A stretch of 12,789 nt of DNA from Victivallales bacterium (lineage in GTDB: Bacteria > Verrucomicrobiota > Lentisphaeria > Victivallales > JAADHT01): contig JAFGFR010000156.1 of NCBI GenBank assembly GCA_016930955.1, positions 1-12,789 on the forward strand, read 5' to 3'. Under the pieces are notes generated by a model. It was given only the letters and a program-made list of their open reading frames with translations, searched no databases and was not told the origin of the DNA. Every line of letters begins with the position of its first letter. Position 1 is the first letter of the stretch. Below are positions 7,167 to 12,789 of the stretch, in pieces. A program made the position numbers and the translations under genes.

Positions 7167-7415
7167 ATGCAGATAGTCGGCGCACTTATGATGCTGGCAG
7201 GTGGTGTAGGGGCAATATTCTTCGGGATATTGCTCATCGTCAGAGCCTTCGAGACCTCCTTGGTCTGGGGGCTTGTCTACCTCTTCGTGCCCTTCGGCGC
7301 ATTCATATTCATCATCACAAACTGGGGCAAGACCTGGAAGCCTCTGGCTTTTCAGATACTGTCGCTCTTATCGGTTTTCGCCGGGGCCGCCATGGGGGGA
7401 TTCCTGACGAGATGA
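7167..7415 (+). CDS. Small integral membrane protein of unknown function
   Basis: An 82-aa protein that I do not recognise by name. It is almost entirely hydrophobic, with three likely membrane segments at about residues 3-23, 29-47 and 56-78, joined by short loops. The second loop carries NWGKTWKP. The ATG at 7167 is preferred over an in-frame TTG at 7134 because GGAG lies 6 nt before it. It ends 46 nt before psd and on the same strand, so it is probably the first gene of the psd-pssA operon, but the sequence gives no evidence that it takes part in phospholipid synthesis. Confidence 0.75.
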   Translation: MQIVGALMMLAGGVGAIFFGILLIVRAFETSLVWGLVYLFVPFGAFIFIITNWGKTWKPLAFQILSLLSVFAGAAMGGFLTR

Positions 7416-7461
7416 ACCCGTTTCCGGAAAATTTATTCCGTCATATCTGGAGCAACCCGGA

Positions 7462-8184
7462 ATGAAGCTCACACACTATGGGAGGAGAGAGTGGCTCGGA
7501 TACGGTATCGTGGCACTCGTGATCGCCTGCGCGTCTTCGTGTGCAGGGCTGCTTATTGAAAAACCACTCACTGGATATGTCGTCTCAGGGATCGTTGTTT
7601 TCGCCTATGTCTGCCTGGCGGCATTCTTCCGCGACCCCCACAGGATCATTCCAGAGAATCCGGCGGCACTCCTCTCACCCGCCGACGGGGCAGTCAGGGA
7701 TATAGAACTTGTCAAAAACAGCGACGAGAACTCATTTTTTGGGAACAAGGGTGCGGTGAGGGTAGGCATCTTCCTCTCGATCTTCGACGTGCATATCAAC
7801 CGTGCACCCTGCGATCTCACGGTAGTCAGCAAGAAATACAAGCCCGGGAAGTTCCACGATGCCAGAAATCCGCTGGCATCCTCCGAGAACGAGTCCATGA
7901 CGATATTCTGCTCTGCGTCTGTCGAGGGCAAGTCTTTCCCTCTGATCATACGCCAGATATCAGGCGCAATAGCCAAAAGGATCGTCTGCGATGTCCATGA
8001 GGGGTCGAAGCTCGAAAAAGGGCAGAGATTCGGCATGCTCAAGTTCGGGTCCAGAACCGAGCTGTTCATCCCCGCCGAGCAGTGGCTCAGCACCTCTGTC
8101 AAGGTCGGGGACAAGGTTCTTGCGGGCCTGACTACCGTCGCAGCGATAAAACCCGACACAGAAAAGCCAAGGAGTCTTGGATGA
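7462..8184 (+). CDS. psd: Phosphatidylserine decarboxylase proenzyme (short, two-helix type)
   Basis: Converts phosphatidylserine to phosphatidylethanolamine at the inner membrane. At 240 aa it belongs to the short bacterial class, not the longer E. coli-type. The N-terminus has two membrane segments (about 13-31 and 37-56), then FRDPHR, SPADGAV (72-78) and DVHINRAP (109-116), all family hallmarks. Self-cleavage is expected between Gly196 and Ser197 in KFGSRTE, turning Ser197 into the pyruvoyl cofactor of the small alpha subunit. GGAG lies 9 nt before the ATG. The stop overlaps the pssA start as ATGA, so the enzyme making its substrate is translated directly after it. Confidence 0.93.
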   Translation: MKLTHYGRREWLGYGIVALVIACASSCAGLLIEKPLTGYVVSGIVVFAYVCLAAFFRDPHRIIPENPAALLSPADGAVRDIELVKNSDENSFFGNKGAVRVGIFLSIFDVHINRAPCDLTVVSKKYKPGKFHDARNPLASSENESMTIFCSASVEGKSFPLIIRQISGAIAKRIVCDVHEGSKLEKGQRFGMLKFGSRTELFIPAEQWLSTSVKVGDKVLAGLTTVAAIKPDTEKPRSLG

Positions 8185-9005
8185 GAAAGAACATCAGGGA
8201 GATAATCCGACAAAACGTCTGGCTCAAGAAAATACCCACCACCCTGACGATCGGGAACTCGCTTTGCGGATTCGGCGCAATACTCTATTCCTTCCATGCA
8301 TACACAATGCCAAAAGATCTGGTGCCCAGCGTGCTGGCACTTAGCGCATATATCATCCTCGGCGCGATGGTCTTCGACGCGCTGGACGGGTTTCTTGCGC
8401 GGATTTTCAATGCTGCGAGCATGCATGGCATGCAGATGGATTCTCTTGCCGACATGGTGACTTTCGGTGTAGCCCCTGCGGTGATTGTGAGTGTAATGGC
8501 GCACCGGCTCCGCGAGCTACAGGGCAATTCTTTCTATTTCGTCTGGCTGATGTCGGCAATATATCTCGGTTGCGCCGCACTTCGGCTGGCCACCTACAAT
8601 GTCCACGCGATACTGGAGAAGAAAAGCTCGGGGAAATTTCAGGGTCTCCCCTCCCCCGGTGCAGCGGCAGCAATCTGCAGCCTCATAATTTTCTTCAGCG
8701 CTGCCAACGCTGTACATGAATTCATCGTTTTCCACCTCCCGGCCTACGCCGGCATCCTCGGGCTGCTTATGGTCAGCAAAATCAAGTACATCCATGTGGG
8801 CAAATGGCTGGTGAGCGTTAAAAGGAACCCCAAAAGACTCACGGCGCTGCTTTTCTTCTTGGTGCTGCTATACATAAATCCGCTGCTGGTGGCAGTGGTC
8901 GCGATAAACGCTTACGTGCTGCTGGGGCCGGTGACAACAATTATAGGCTGGCTGAAGCATGCAGACACTCCCTACGTGGAGGCCGTGAGCTCCATCGAGT
9001 CCTGA
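8181..9005 (+). CDS. pssA: CDP-diacylglycerol-serine O-phosphatidyltransferase
   Basis: Joins serine to CDP-diacylglycerol to give phosphatidylserine, the substrate of the Psd encoded just upstream. The 274-aa membrane protein carries a perfect CDP-alcohol phosphotransferase signature D-x2-D-G-x2-A-R-x8-G-x3-D-x3-D (Asp66, Asp69, Gly70, Ala73, Arg74, Gly83, Asp87, Asp91), plus several hydrophobic helices before and after. This is the multi-pass type II enzyme, unlike the E. coli phospholipase-D-like PssA. The ATG at 8181 is set by AAGGAG 6 nt upstream and by the ATGA overlap with psd; the open frame extends upstream into psd but that part is not real. The basic C-terminal region (VKRNPKRLT) between late helices is typical of cytoplasmic loops. 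Confidence 0.93.
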   Translation: MRKNIREIIRQNVWLKKIPTTLTIGNSLCGFGAILYSFHAYTMPKDLVPSVLALSAYIILGAMVFDALDGFLARIFNAASMHGMQMDSLADMVTFGVAPAVIVSVMAHRLRELQGNSFYFVWLMSAIYLGCAALRLATYNVHAILEKKSSGKFQGLPSPGAAAAICSLIIFFSAANAVHEFIVFHLPAYAGILGLLMVSKIKYIHVGKWLVSVKRNPKRLTALLFFLVLLYINPLLVAVVAINAYVLLGPVTTIIGWLKHADTPYVEAVSSIES

Positions 9006-9006
9006 C

Positions 9007-9357
9007 TCATTCCTGATCCCCATCCTCGAGTATCTCATCCAGCGGGGGCAATGCCTGCAACTTGTCGGCATCCGCACCGCAGGAGGCATCTTGGGATTTC
9101 CCGCCTGATCTCTCGTCCTCCAAGGGTGCAGAAAGCTCGCCCGACTCCTCGAACGGAAGACCCTGGGCCTTCATTCTCAACTTGTGTATCTCCCTGGGCT
9201 TCATGGTGTGTATGACGCCTGTCCTCAAAGAGTCTTTTGTGGAGGAAGAGGGCACCACCAGCTCTGTGCCGCAGGCGTGACACCTAAGCTTTTCGCCCGG
9301 TTTTTTCGTGAAAGCAATCAGCTCCACCCCGCACTGGCATCTTAATTTGACAGGCAT
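9007..9357 (-). CDS. Small zinc-ribbon-like protein with acidic tail
   Basis: A 116-aa soluble protein of unknown function. The N-terminal 35 residues hold cysteines in the pattern C-x-C ... C-x2-C (CQC and CHAC, about 16 residues apart), a likely treble-clef or zinc-ribbon metal site. The rest is low-complexity and charged, ending in an acidic stretch (LDEILEDGDQE) that is probably disordered. ATG at 9355-9357 is chosen over a TTG five codons upstream because GGAGGT stands 7 nt before it. It lies 53 nt downstream of xth on the same strand. Its stop codon is one base from the pssA stop on the other strand, so the two transcripts must overlap at their 3' ends. Confidence 0.75.
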   Translation of the reverse strand: MPVKLRCQCGVELIAFTKKPGEKLRCHACGTELVVPSSSTKDSLRTGVIHTMKPREIHKLRMKAQGLPFEESGELSAPLEDERSGGKSQDASCGADADKLQALPPLDEILEDGDQE

Positions 9358-9410
9358 AACCAGGACCTCCAATTATTCTATTTGAGCTCGCTTGTCTTGG
9401 ATTTCATATT

Positions 9411-10175
9411 TCAGCGTCTGATATCGAGTTGTACCGGGCAGTGGTCGGATCCAGTGACTTCATTCAGGATATCTGCTGATTCGACATTCACGGCCAGACG
9501 ACTTGAGACAAGGAAATAGTCTATTCTCCAGCCTATATTCTTCGGGCGGGCATTCGCCCGGTAGCTCCACCAGCTGTACTTCACCTCTCCGGGATGCTTT
9601 AAACGGAAGGTGTCGACAAAACCCGCTCCGACAAGATTGTCCATCCCGTCTATCTCCTCCTGCATGTAGCCGGCGCTCTTGTTGTAGTTCGCCTTCGGAT
9701 GCGCAAGGTCTATCTCACGGTGAGCGACATTCAGATCGCCGCAAACAACTACAGCCTTGCGCCCCTCAAGCGCCTTCAGATACACCAGAAAATGCCTGTC
9801 CCACTCGCAACGGTAGCCAAGACGCAGCAGATCTGAGCCAGAATTGGGAGTGTAAACTGTCACAAGAAAGAATGAGCCGAAATCCGCTGTTATCACCCTG
9901 CCCTCGCGATCACAGAACCCCGCTCCCATCCCGAAAGACACCTCTGCAGGCTCCTCCCGGCAGAGCATCGCTGTTCCCGAATATCCCTTCCTGTCTGCGG
10001 AATTCGCAAACACCTTGTAGTCGCCTATATCAAAAAGAGCATCCATGACCTGATCGTCCTGAGCCTTGGTCTCCTGCACACAGAGAACATCTGGGGACAC
10101 GACAGAGACGAACTCGCCAAAGCCCTTTCCCGCCACCGCCCTGATCCCGTTTACATTCCACGAGATTAAACGCAT
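9411..10175 (-). CDS. xth: Exodeoxyribonuclease III (AP endonuclease family 1)
   Basis: Base-excision repair nuclease cutting at abasic sites and trimming 3' blocks. The 254-aa protein fits the ExoIII/ExoA size. Motifs in order: LISWNVNGIRA at the start, QETK with metal-binding Glu35, YTPNSG, GDLNVAH (active-site Asp/Asn), and the C-terminal SDHCPVQLDI with the catalytic Asp-His pair. GWRIDYFLVS precedes it as usual. The start is the ATG at 10173-10175, where family homology begins; the open frame runs 23 codons further upstream into the preceding gene but has no family features. The Shine-Dalgarno is weak (GGGATAGGG region). It is 22 nt downstream of the ExbD-like lipoprotein gene. Confidence 0.94.
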   Translation of the reverse strand: MRLISWNVNGIRAVAGKGFGEFVSVVSPDVLCVQETKAQDDQVMDALFDIGDYKVFANSADRKGYSGTAMLCREEPAEVSFGMGAGFCDREGRVITADFGSFFLVTVYTPNSGSDLLRLGYRCEWDRHFLVYLKALEGRKAVVVCGDLNVAHREIDLAHPKANYNKSAGYMQEEIDGMDNLVGAGFVDTFRLKHPGEVKYSWWSYRANARPKNIGWRIDYFLVSSRLAVNVESADILNEVTGSDHCPVQLDIRR

Positions 10176-10197
10176 TGCCCTATCCCAGCAGCCTCTG

Positions 10198-10521
10198 TCA
10201 TCTGTCGGAAGAGATCGAAATATTCCTGTACTTGGCGTTGCCAAGCTGGTCCAGGATATCCATCACCGGCCGCTGCGAAGCCCGGGGGGAAACCTTTATC
10301 AGGATAATGTCGGAACGATCGACCTTCATTTCCTCCAGCTTCGACAAAACCCCGTCCACAGGGATCACCATGGCATCTATCACCGCGTCACCTTCATCAG
10401 TCACGGTAATGGTTATACCCTCAGAGAGGTCTATAGCATCAGCCATACCACCTGGGGAAATACAGCCGCACAACAGGACCCCCATCCAAAACAGCAACAC
10501 AACAGAAAAAATATTTCCCAT
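10198..10521 (-). CDS. Lipoprotein with ExbD/TolR-like periplasmic domain
   Basis: A 107-aa protein. The N-terminus (MGNIFSVVLLFWMGVLLCGC) is a signal peptide with a plausible lipobox LCGC; Cys20 would be lipidated. Residues about 36-105 read like the periplasmic domain of ExbD/TolR: beta strand ITITVTDEG, a short helix with L..L, strand IILIKVSP, a helix PVMDILDQLG, and a final strand ISISSD. Real ExbD/TolR proteins have an N-terminal membrane helix with a conserved proton-carrying Asp; here no such residue is present, so it cannot serve as a motor subunit. AGGAGA precedes the ATG by about 9-10 nt. It is the first gene of an operon with xth. The ExbD likeness is my reading by eye of a short domain. 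Confidence 0.7.
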   Translation of the reverse strand: MGNIFSVVLLFWMGVLLCGCISPGGMADAIDLSEGITITVTDEGDAVIDAMVIPVDGVLSKLEEMKVDRSDIILIKVSPRASQRPVMDILDQLGNAKYRNISISSDR

Positions 10522-10576
10522 GTCGTTCCCTCTCCTCTTATAGCTTCCTCAAATACAAACCGCCCATACGTTGCAT

Positions 10577-10605
10577 AATCTACATCGTCGCGACAGCATA
10601 TGCAA
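10577..10605 (-). promoter_or_regulatory. Possible promoter of the lipoprotein-xth operon
   Basis: Minus-strand TTGCAT (10600-10605), 17-bp spacer, TAGATT (10577-10582). Both hexamers are imperfect (3 of 6 and 4 of 6). It would start about 50 nt before the lipoprotein ATG. It lies 8 bp outside the edge of the repeat at 10614. Confidence 0.25.
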
Positions 10606-10613
10606 TGCCATTT

Positions 10614-10685
10614 GAGCCATTTCGCCGCACCGTCTGCCGCGCCTGCGCTCCCAACGCGGCTCACGCGGAGTTTTGAAATCAGCTC
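10614..10685 (-). repeat. MITE-like element, complete short copy (72 bp)
   Basis: Begins GAGCCATTTCGCC and ends GAAATCAGCTC, flanked by ATTT on both sides (10610-10613 and 10686-10689). The body matches positions 12-84 of copy 1 with about five mismatches by eye. Compared with the long copy it lacks everything beyond GAAATGGCT, so one terminus is made from a sequence that is internal in the long form. It lies 14 bp beyond the lepA stop codon, between lepA and the lipoprotein-xth operon, where a transcribed hairpin could act as a 3'-end structure. Confidence 0.85.
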
Positions 10686-10699
10686 ATTTAAATAAACAA

Positions 10700-12490
10700 T
10701 CAGGCCTTCAGGACTGCGACAAAAGCCTCTTGAGGAATATTCACCTGCCCGACCTGCTTCATGCGCTTCTTGCCTGCCTTCTGCTTCTCAAGAAGCTTGC
10801 GCTTGCGTGTTATGTCGCCTCCGTAGCACTTCGCCAGCACATTCTTGCGCAACTGCCTTATCGTCTCGCGAGCCACGACCTTGCCGCCGACTGCGGCCTG
10901 GATTGCTATCTGGAACATCTGCTGCGGGATCACATCCTTGAGCTTTGCTGCGATCTGCCGCCCCCTTGCGGGGGCATGATCCACATGCACGATCGAGGAG
11001 AAAGCATCAACCGGCTCGCCGTTGACCAGCATGTCCAGCTTGACCAGTTTGTCGGCCTTGTAGCCACAGAGCTTGTAGTCCATGCTCCCATAGCCGCGGG
11101 TGATGGACTTAAGTTTGTCGTGGAAGTCAATCAATATCTCGTTCATAGGCAATTCCGAAGTGATTATCACATGGCCGGCATCAACGCTGTGCGTCAGTGT
11201 GCATACGCCTCGCTTGCCCATCACAAGGTTCATTATGTCGCCGATATACTCGTTGGGGGTCATGATGTTTGCGCTGATTATCGGCTCCTCGATCCTGTCA
11301 ATCATGGAGACATCCGGCATATGCACAGGATTGTCCATATCCACGCTGCTGCCGTTCTTTAGGTATACCTTGTAGATCACGCTGGGATAGGTGGCTATTA
11401 TATCCATGTCGTATTCTCGGTGGAGGCGCTCTTGGATTATCTCCATGTGAAGCAGACCAAGGAAGCCGCAGCGGAAGCCGAACCCCAGCGCGGCGGAAGT
11501 CTCGGCCTGATAGGTGAATGCCGAGTCGTTAAGCTGCAGCTTCGCCATACTCAACTTCAGCTGGTCATAATCCGCAGTGTCTATGGGGTATATCCCGCTG
11601 AATACCATCGGGCTGATGAGCTTGAACCCCGGCAGCGGCTCACGGCAGGGATTTCTCGCGTCGGTAAGAGTATCGCCTATACGTGTGTCAGATGGTGTCT
11701 TCAAGTTCGGGATGGCATATCCCACTGCCCCGGCGACGAGGCTCTTCGCGGCGTTCATCTCCGGGCGGAAGGTCCCGACCTCCTTCAGATCGCTCTCTAT
11801 GCCGTTGCTCATCAGCCTGACCCGTGAGCCGGGGACAAGCACGCCCCCGAAAACCCTCACATAATTCACGACGCCACGGAAGGGGTTGTAGACCGAATCG
11901 AATATCAGCGCCGAAAGCTCCTCGCCGCCACAGCGGGGGTGCGGGATACGGGAAACCACTGCCTCCAGCACCTCGGCTATACCCACCCCCTCTTTCGCAC
12001 TCACGTAAAGAGCCTCGTCACGGGGTATCGCCAGTATCTCCTCAAGCTGCTCAAGACACAGCGTGACATTGGCGGCCGGCATGTCTATCTTGTTGATCAC
12101 CGGTATGATGCTCAAATTGCGTGCAATCGCCATATTCACATTGGCGACAGTCTGGGCCTGTACGCCCTGCGTGGCATCGATAACGAGCAGAGCGCCCTCG
12201 CATGCCGCGAGCGAACGGCTGACCTCGTAGGCGAAGTCGACATGACCGGGGGTGTCTATCAGATTCAAAGTGTACTCCCCGCCGCCGGAGGAGTACTTCA
12301 TCGTCACGGGATGGGACTTGATAGTTATCCCACGCTCACGCTCCAAGTCCATGTTGTCAAGAAGCTGCTCATGGGACTCCCGCTTCGACACCGTCCCCGT
12401 AAACTCCATCAGCCTGTCAGCAAGCGTGGACTTGCCATGATCTATATGCGCTATTATCGAGAAATTCCTCGTCAGCTCTATGCTTTGCAT
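10700..12490 (-). CDS. lepA: Elongation factor 4 (LepA), back-translocating ribosomal GTPase
   Basis: Ribosome-associated translational GTPase. The length of 596 aa matches the family (about 595-600). G motifs: AHIDHGKS (G1, 14-21), RGITIKS (G2, around Thr56), DTPGH (G3, 79-83) and NKID (G4, 133-136). The EF-G-like domain II, III and V regions follow (FCGFLGLLHMEI-type segment at the domain III/V boundary, here GFRCGFLGLLHMEIIQERL in pieces), and the LepA-specific C-terminal domain includes HADPARG-like DHAPARGRQI and the Lys-rich GDITRKRKLLEKQKAGKKRMK region. The ATG at 12488-12490 gives the standard LepA N-terminus even though the Shine-Dalgarno is weak. No lepB (signal peptidase), its usual E. 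coli partner, is visible in this window. Confidence 0.96.
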   Translation of the reverse strand: MQSIELTRNFSIIAHIDHGKSTLADRLMEFTGTVSKRESHEQLLDNMDLERERGITIKSHPVTMKYSSGGGEYTLNLIDTPGHVDFAYEVSRSLAACEGALLVIDATQGVQAQTVANVNMAIARNLSIIPVINKIDMPAANVTLCLEQLEEILAIPRDEALYVSAKEGVGIAEVLEAVVSRIPHPRCGGEELSALIFDSVYNPFRGVVNYVRVFGGVLVPGSRVRLMSNGIESDLKEVGTFRPEMNAAKSLVAGAVGYAIPNLKTPSDTRIGDTLTDARNPCREPLPGFKLISPMVFSGIYPIDTADYDQLKLSMAKLQLNDSAFTYQAETSAALGFGFRCGFLGLLHMEIIQERLHREYDMDIIATYPSVIYKVYLKNGSSVDMDNPVHMPDVSMIDRIEEPIISANIMTPNEYIGDIMNLVMGKRGVCTLTHSVDAGHVIITSELPMNEILIDFHDKLKSITRGYGSMDYKLCGYKADKLVKLDMLVNGEPVDAFSSIVHVDHAPARGRQIAAKLKDVIPQQMFQIAIQAAVGGKVVARETIRQLRKNVLAKCYGGDITRKRKLLEKQKAGKKRMKQVGQVNIPQEAFVAVLKA

Positions 12491-12563
12491 CTATACACCG
12501 AAACCTGAACTAAAACTGAGCACTCAAAAATATCCAGCCCACCACCACCCGCCGTCTCAGCCG

Positions 12564-12592
12564 AATATAATCCGTAAAACACCTTTTTCGAA
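12564..12592 (-). promoter_or_regulatory. Possible lepA promoter
   Basis: Minus-strand TTCGAA (12587-12592), 17-bp spacer, TATATT (12564-12569). The -10 matches consensus at 5 of 6 positions and the -35 at 3 of 6. It would leave a leader of about 67 nt before the lepA ATG. The remaining stretch 12491-12647 has no other gene that I can support. Confidence 0.3.
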
Positions 12593-12647
12593 CCATACAA
12601 ACAACTATTCAAGAATAAATTCGCAGTGCAAATCCATACTCGGTTGA

Positions 12648-12721
12648 GAGCCAATTGCAAAACTCCGCGTGAACCGCGTTGCGATCACACGCGCATCCAC
12701 GGAAAGTTTTGCAATTGCCTC
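12648..12721 (+). repeat. MITE-like element, complete short copy with variant ends (74 bp)
   Basis: Arms GAGCCAATTGCAAAACT (12648-12664) and AGTTTTGCAATTGCCTC (12705-12721) are inverted repeats matching at 16 of 17 positions. TTGA flanks both sides (12644-12647 and 12722-12725). Inside the left arm the sequence CCGCGTGAACCGCGTTG is the same as in the other copies; the rest of the interior is different. The arms differ from the usual end at two positions, and both arms carry both changes. Confidence 0.85.
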
Positions 12722-12752
12722 TTGACTATTGAAGTTCCCTGAACTAGATTCA

Positions 12753-12789
12753 GAGCCAGTTTCAAAACTCCGCGTGAACTGCGTTGGGA
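12753..12789 (+). repeat. MITE-like element, copy 5 (cut by window edge)
   Basis: Starts GAGCCAGTTTCAAAACT and continues CCGCGTGAACTGCGTTGGGA to the window end, matching the left end of the 2555 copy. It is 31 bp from the end of the previous copy. The 4 bases before it are TTCA; whether TTCA repeats at its far end cannot be seen. Long or short form unknown. Confidence 0.8.

Noticed and set aside
8082..8180. Upstream extension of the PssA reading frame
   Set aside because: It overlaps psd out of phase; the ATG at 8181 has AAGGAG at ideal spacing and the ATGA overlap.
7605..8504. 299-codon antisense frame across psd and pssA
   Set aside because: Shadow of two clearly conserved enzymes on the other strand; its residues show no domain.
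10431..10664. Open frame joining the 10614 repeat to the region upstream of the lipoprotein
   Set aside because: It overlaps the lipoprotein gene in another frame and its start lies inside the repeat; no coding features.
10673..11362. 229-codon plus-strand frame opposite lepA
   Set aside because: Antisense shadow of the conserved LepA C-terminal half; low-complexity His/Leu-rich translation typical of a shadow frame.
12648..12789. Closely spaced repeats as a possible CRISPR array
   Set aside because: Only two units with unequal bodies, long inverted ends and target duplications; no regular spacers and no cas gene.

Overview
This window looks like ordinary bacterial chromosome: housekeeping genes in short operons on both strands, peppered with copies of a small palindromic-ended repeat. 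The gene set (two GMP synthase-type genes, tpx, argH, psd-pssA, xth, lepA) is bacterial. Phosphatidylserine synthesis and decarboxylation, plus a probable lipoprotein, suggest a diderm (Gram-negative-type) cell. The sequence does not fix the phylum. A PVC-group lineage (Lentisphaerota, Kiritimatiellota or Verrucomicrobiota) is only a weak guess.

Layout from left to right. Positions 1-84 hold the end of a long repeat copy. On the minus strand, tpx (thiol peroxidase), a small membrane-anchored zinc-ribbon protein and guaA (full-length glutamine-hydrolysing GMP synthase) form a tight operon read from 2432 down to 127. A 281-bp repeat copy (2555-2835) separates it from argH on the plus strand (2913-4310). 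Convergent to argH is a Trp-rich protein of about 568 aa and unknown function (4332-6038). It lies downstream of a stand-alone GMP-synthase ATP-pyrophosphatase subunit (6107-7045, the archaeal-type GuaAb/GuaB-subunit architecture). From 7167 a plus-strand operon encodes a small membrane protein, phosphatidylserine decarboxylase and phosphatidylserine synthase, the last two overlapping by ATGA. They form the two-step route from CDP-diacylglycerol through phosphatidylserine to phosphatidylethanolamine. A convergent minus-strand operon follows: an ExbD-domain lipoprotein, exonuclease III and a small zinc-ribbon protein (10521 down to 9007). After another short repeat copy (10614-10685) comes lepA (EF4) on the minus strand, and two further repeat copies lie at the right edge.

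No phage, CRISPR, toxin-antitoxin or defence cassette is visible. The most notable non-genic signal is the repeat family. It is a MITE-like element with about 17-bp terminal inverted repeats beginning GAGCC. All three copies whose two ends are visible are flanked by exact 4-bp direct repeats (ATTT, ATTT, TTGA). It occurs in a 72-74 bp form and a 281-bp form, and no transposase is present. The most notable protein-level points are the second GMP-synthase-like ATPase next to a complete guaA, the ExbD-like domain carried on a lipoprotein instead of a proton-channel helix, and the unidentified Trp-rich gene, whose codon choice seems to differ from its neighbours.
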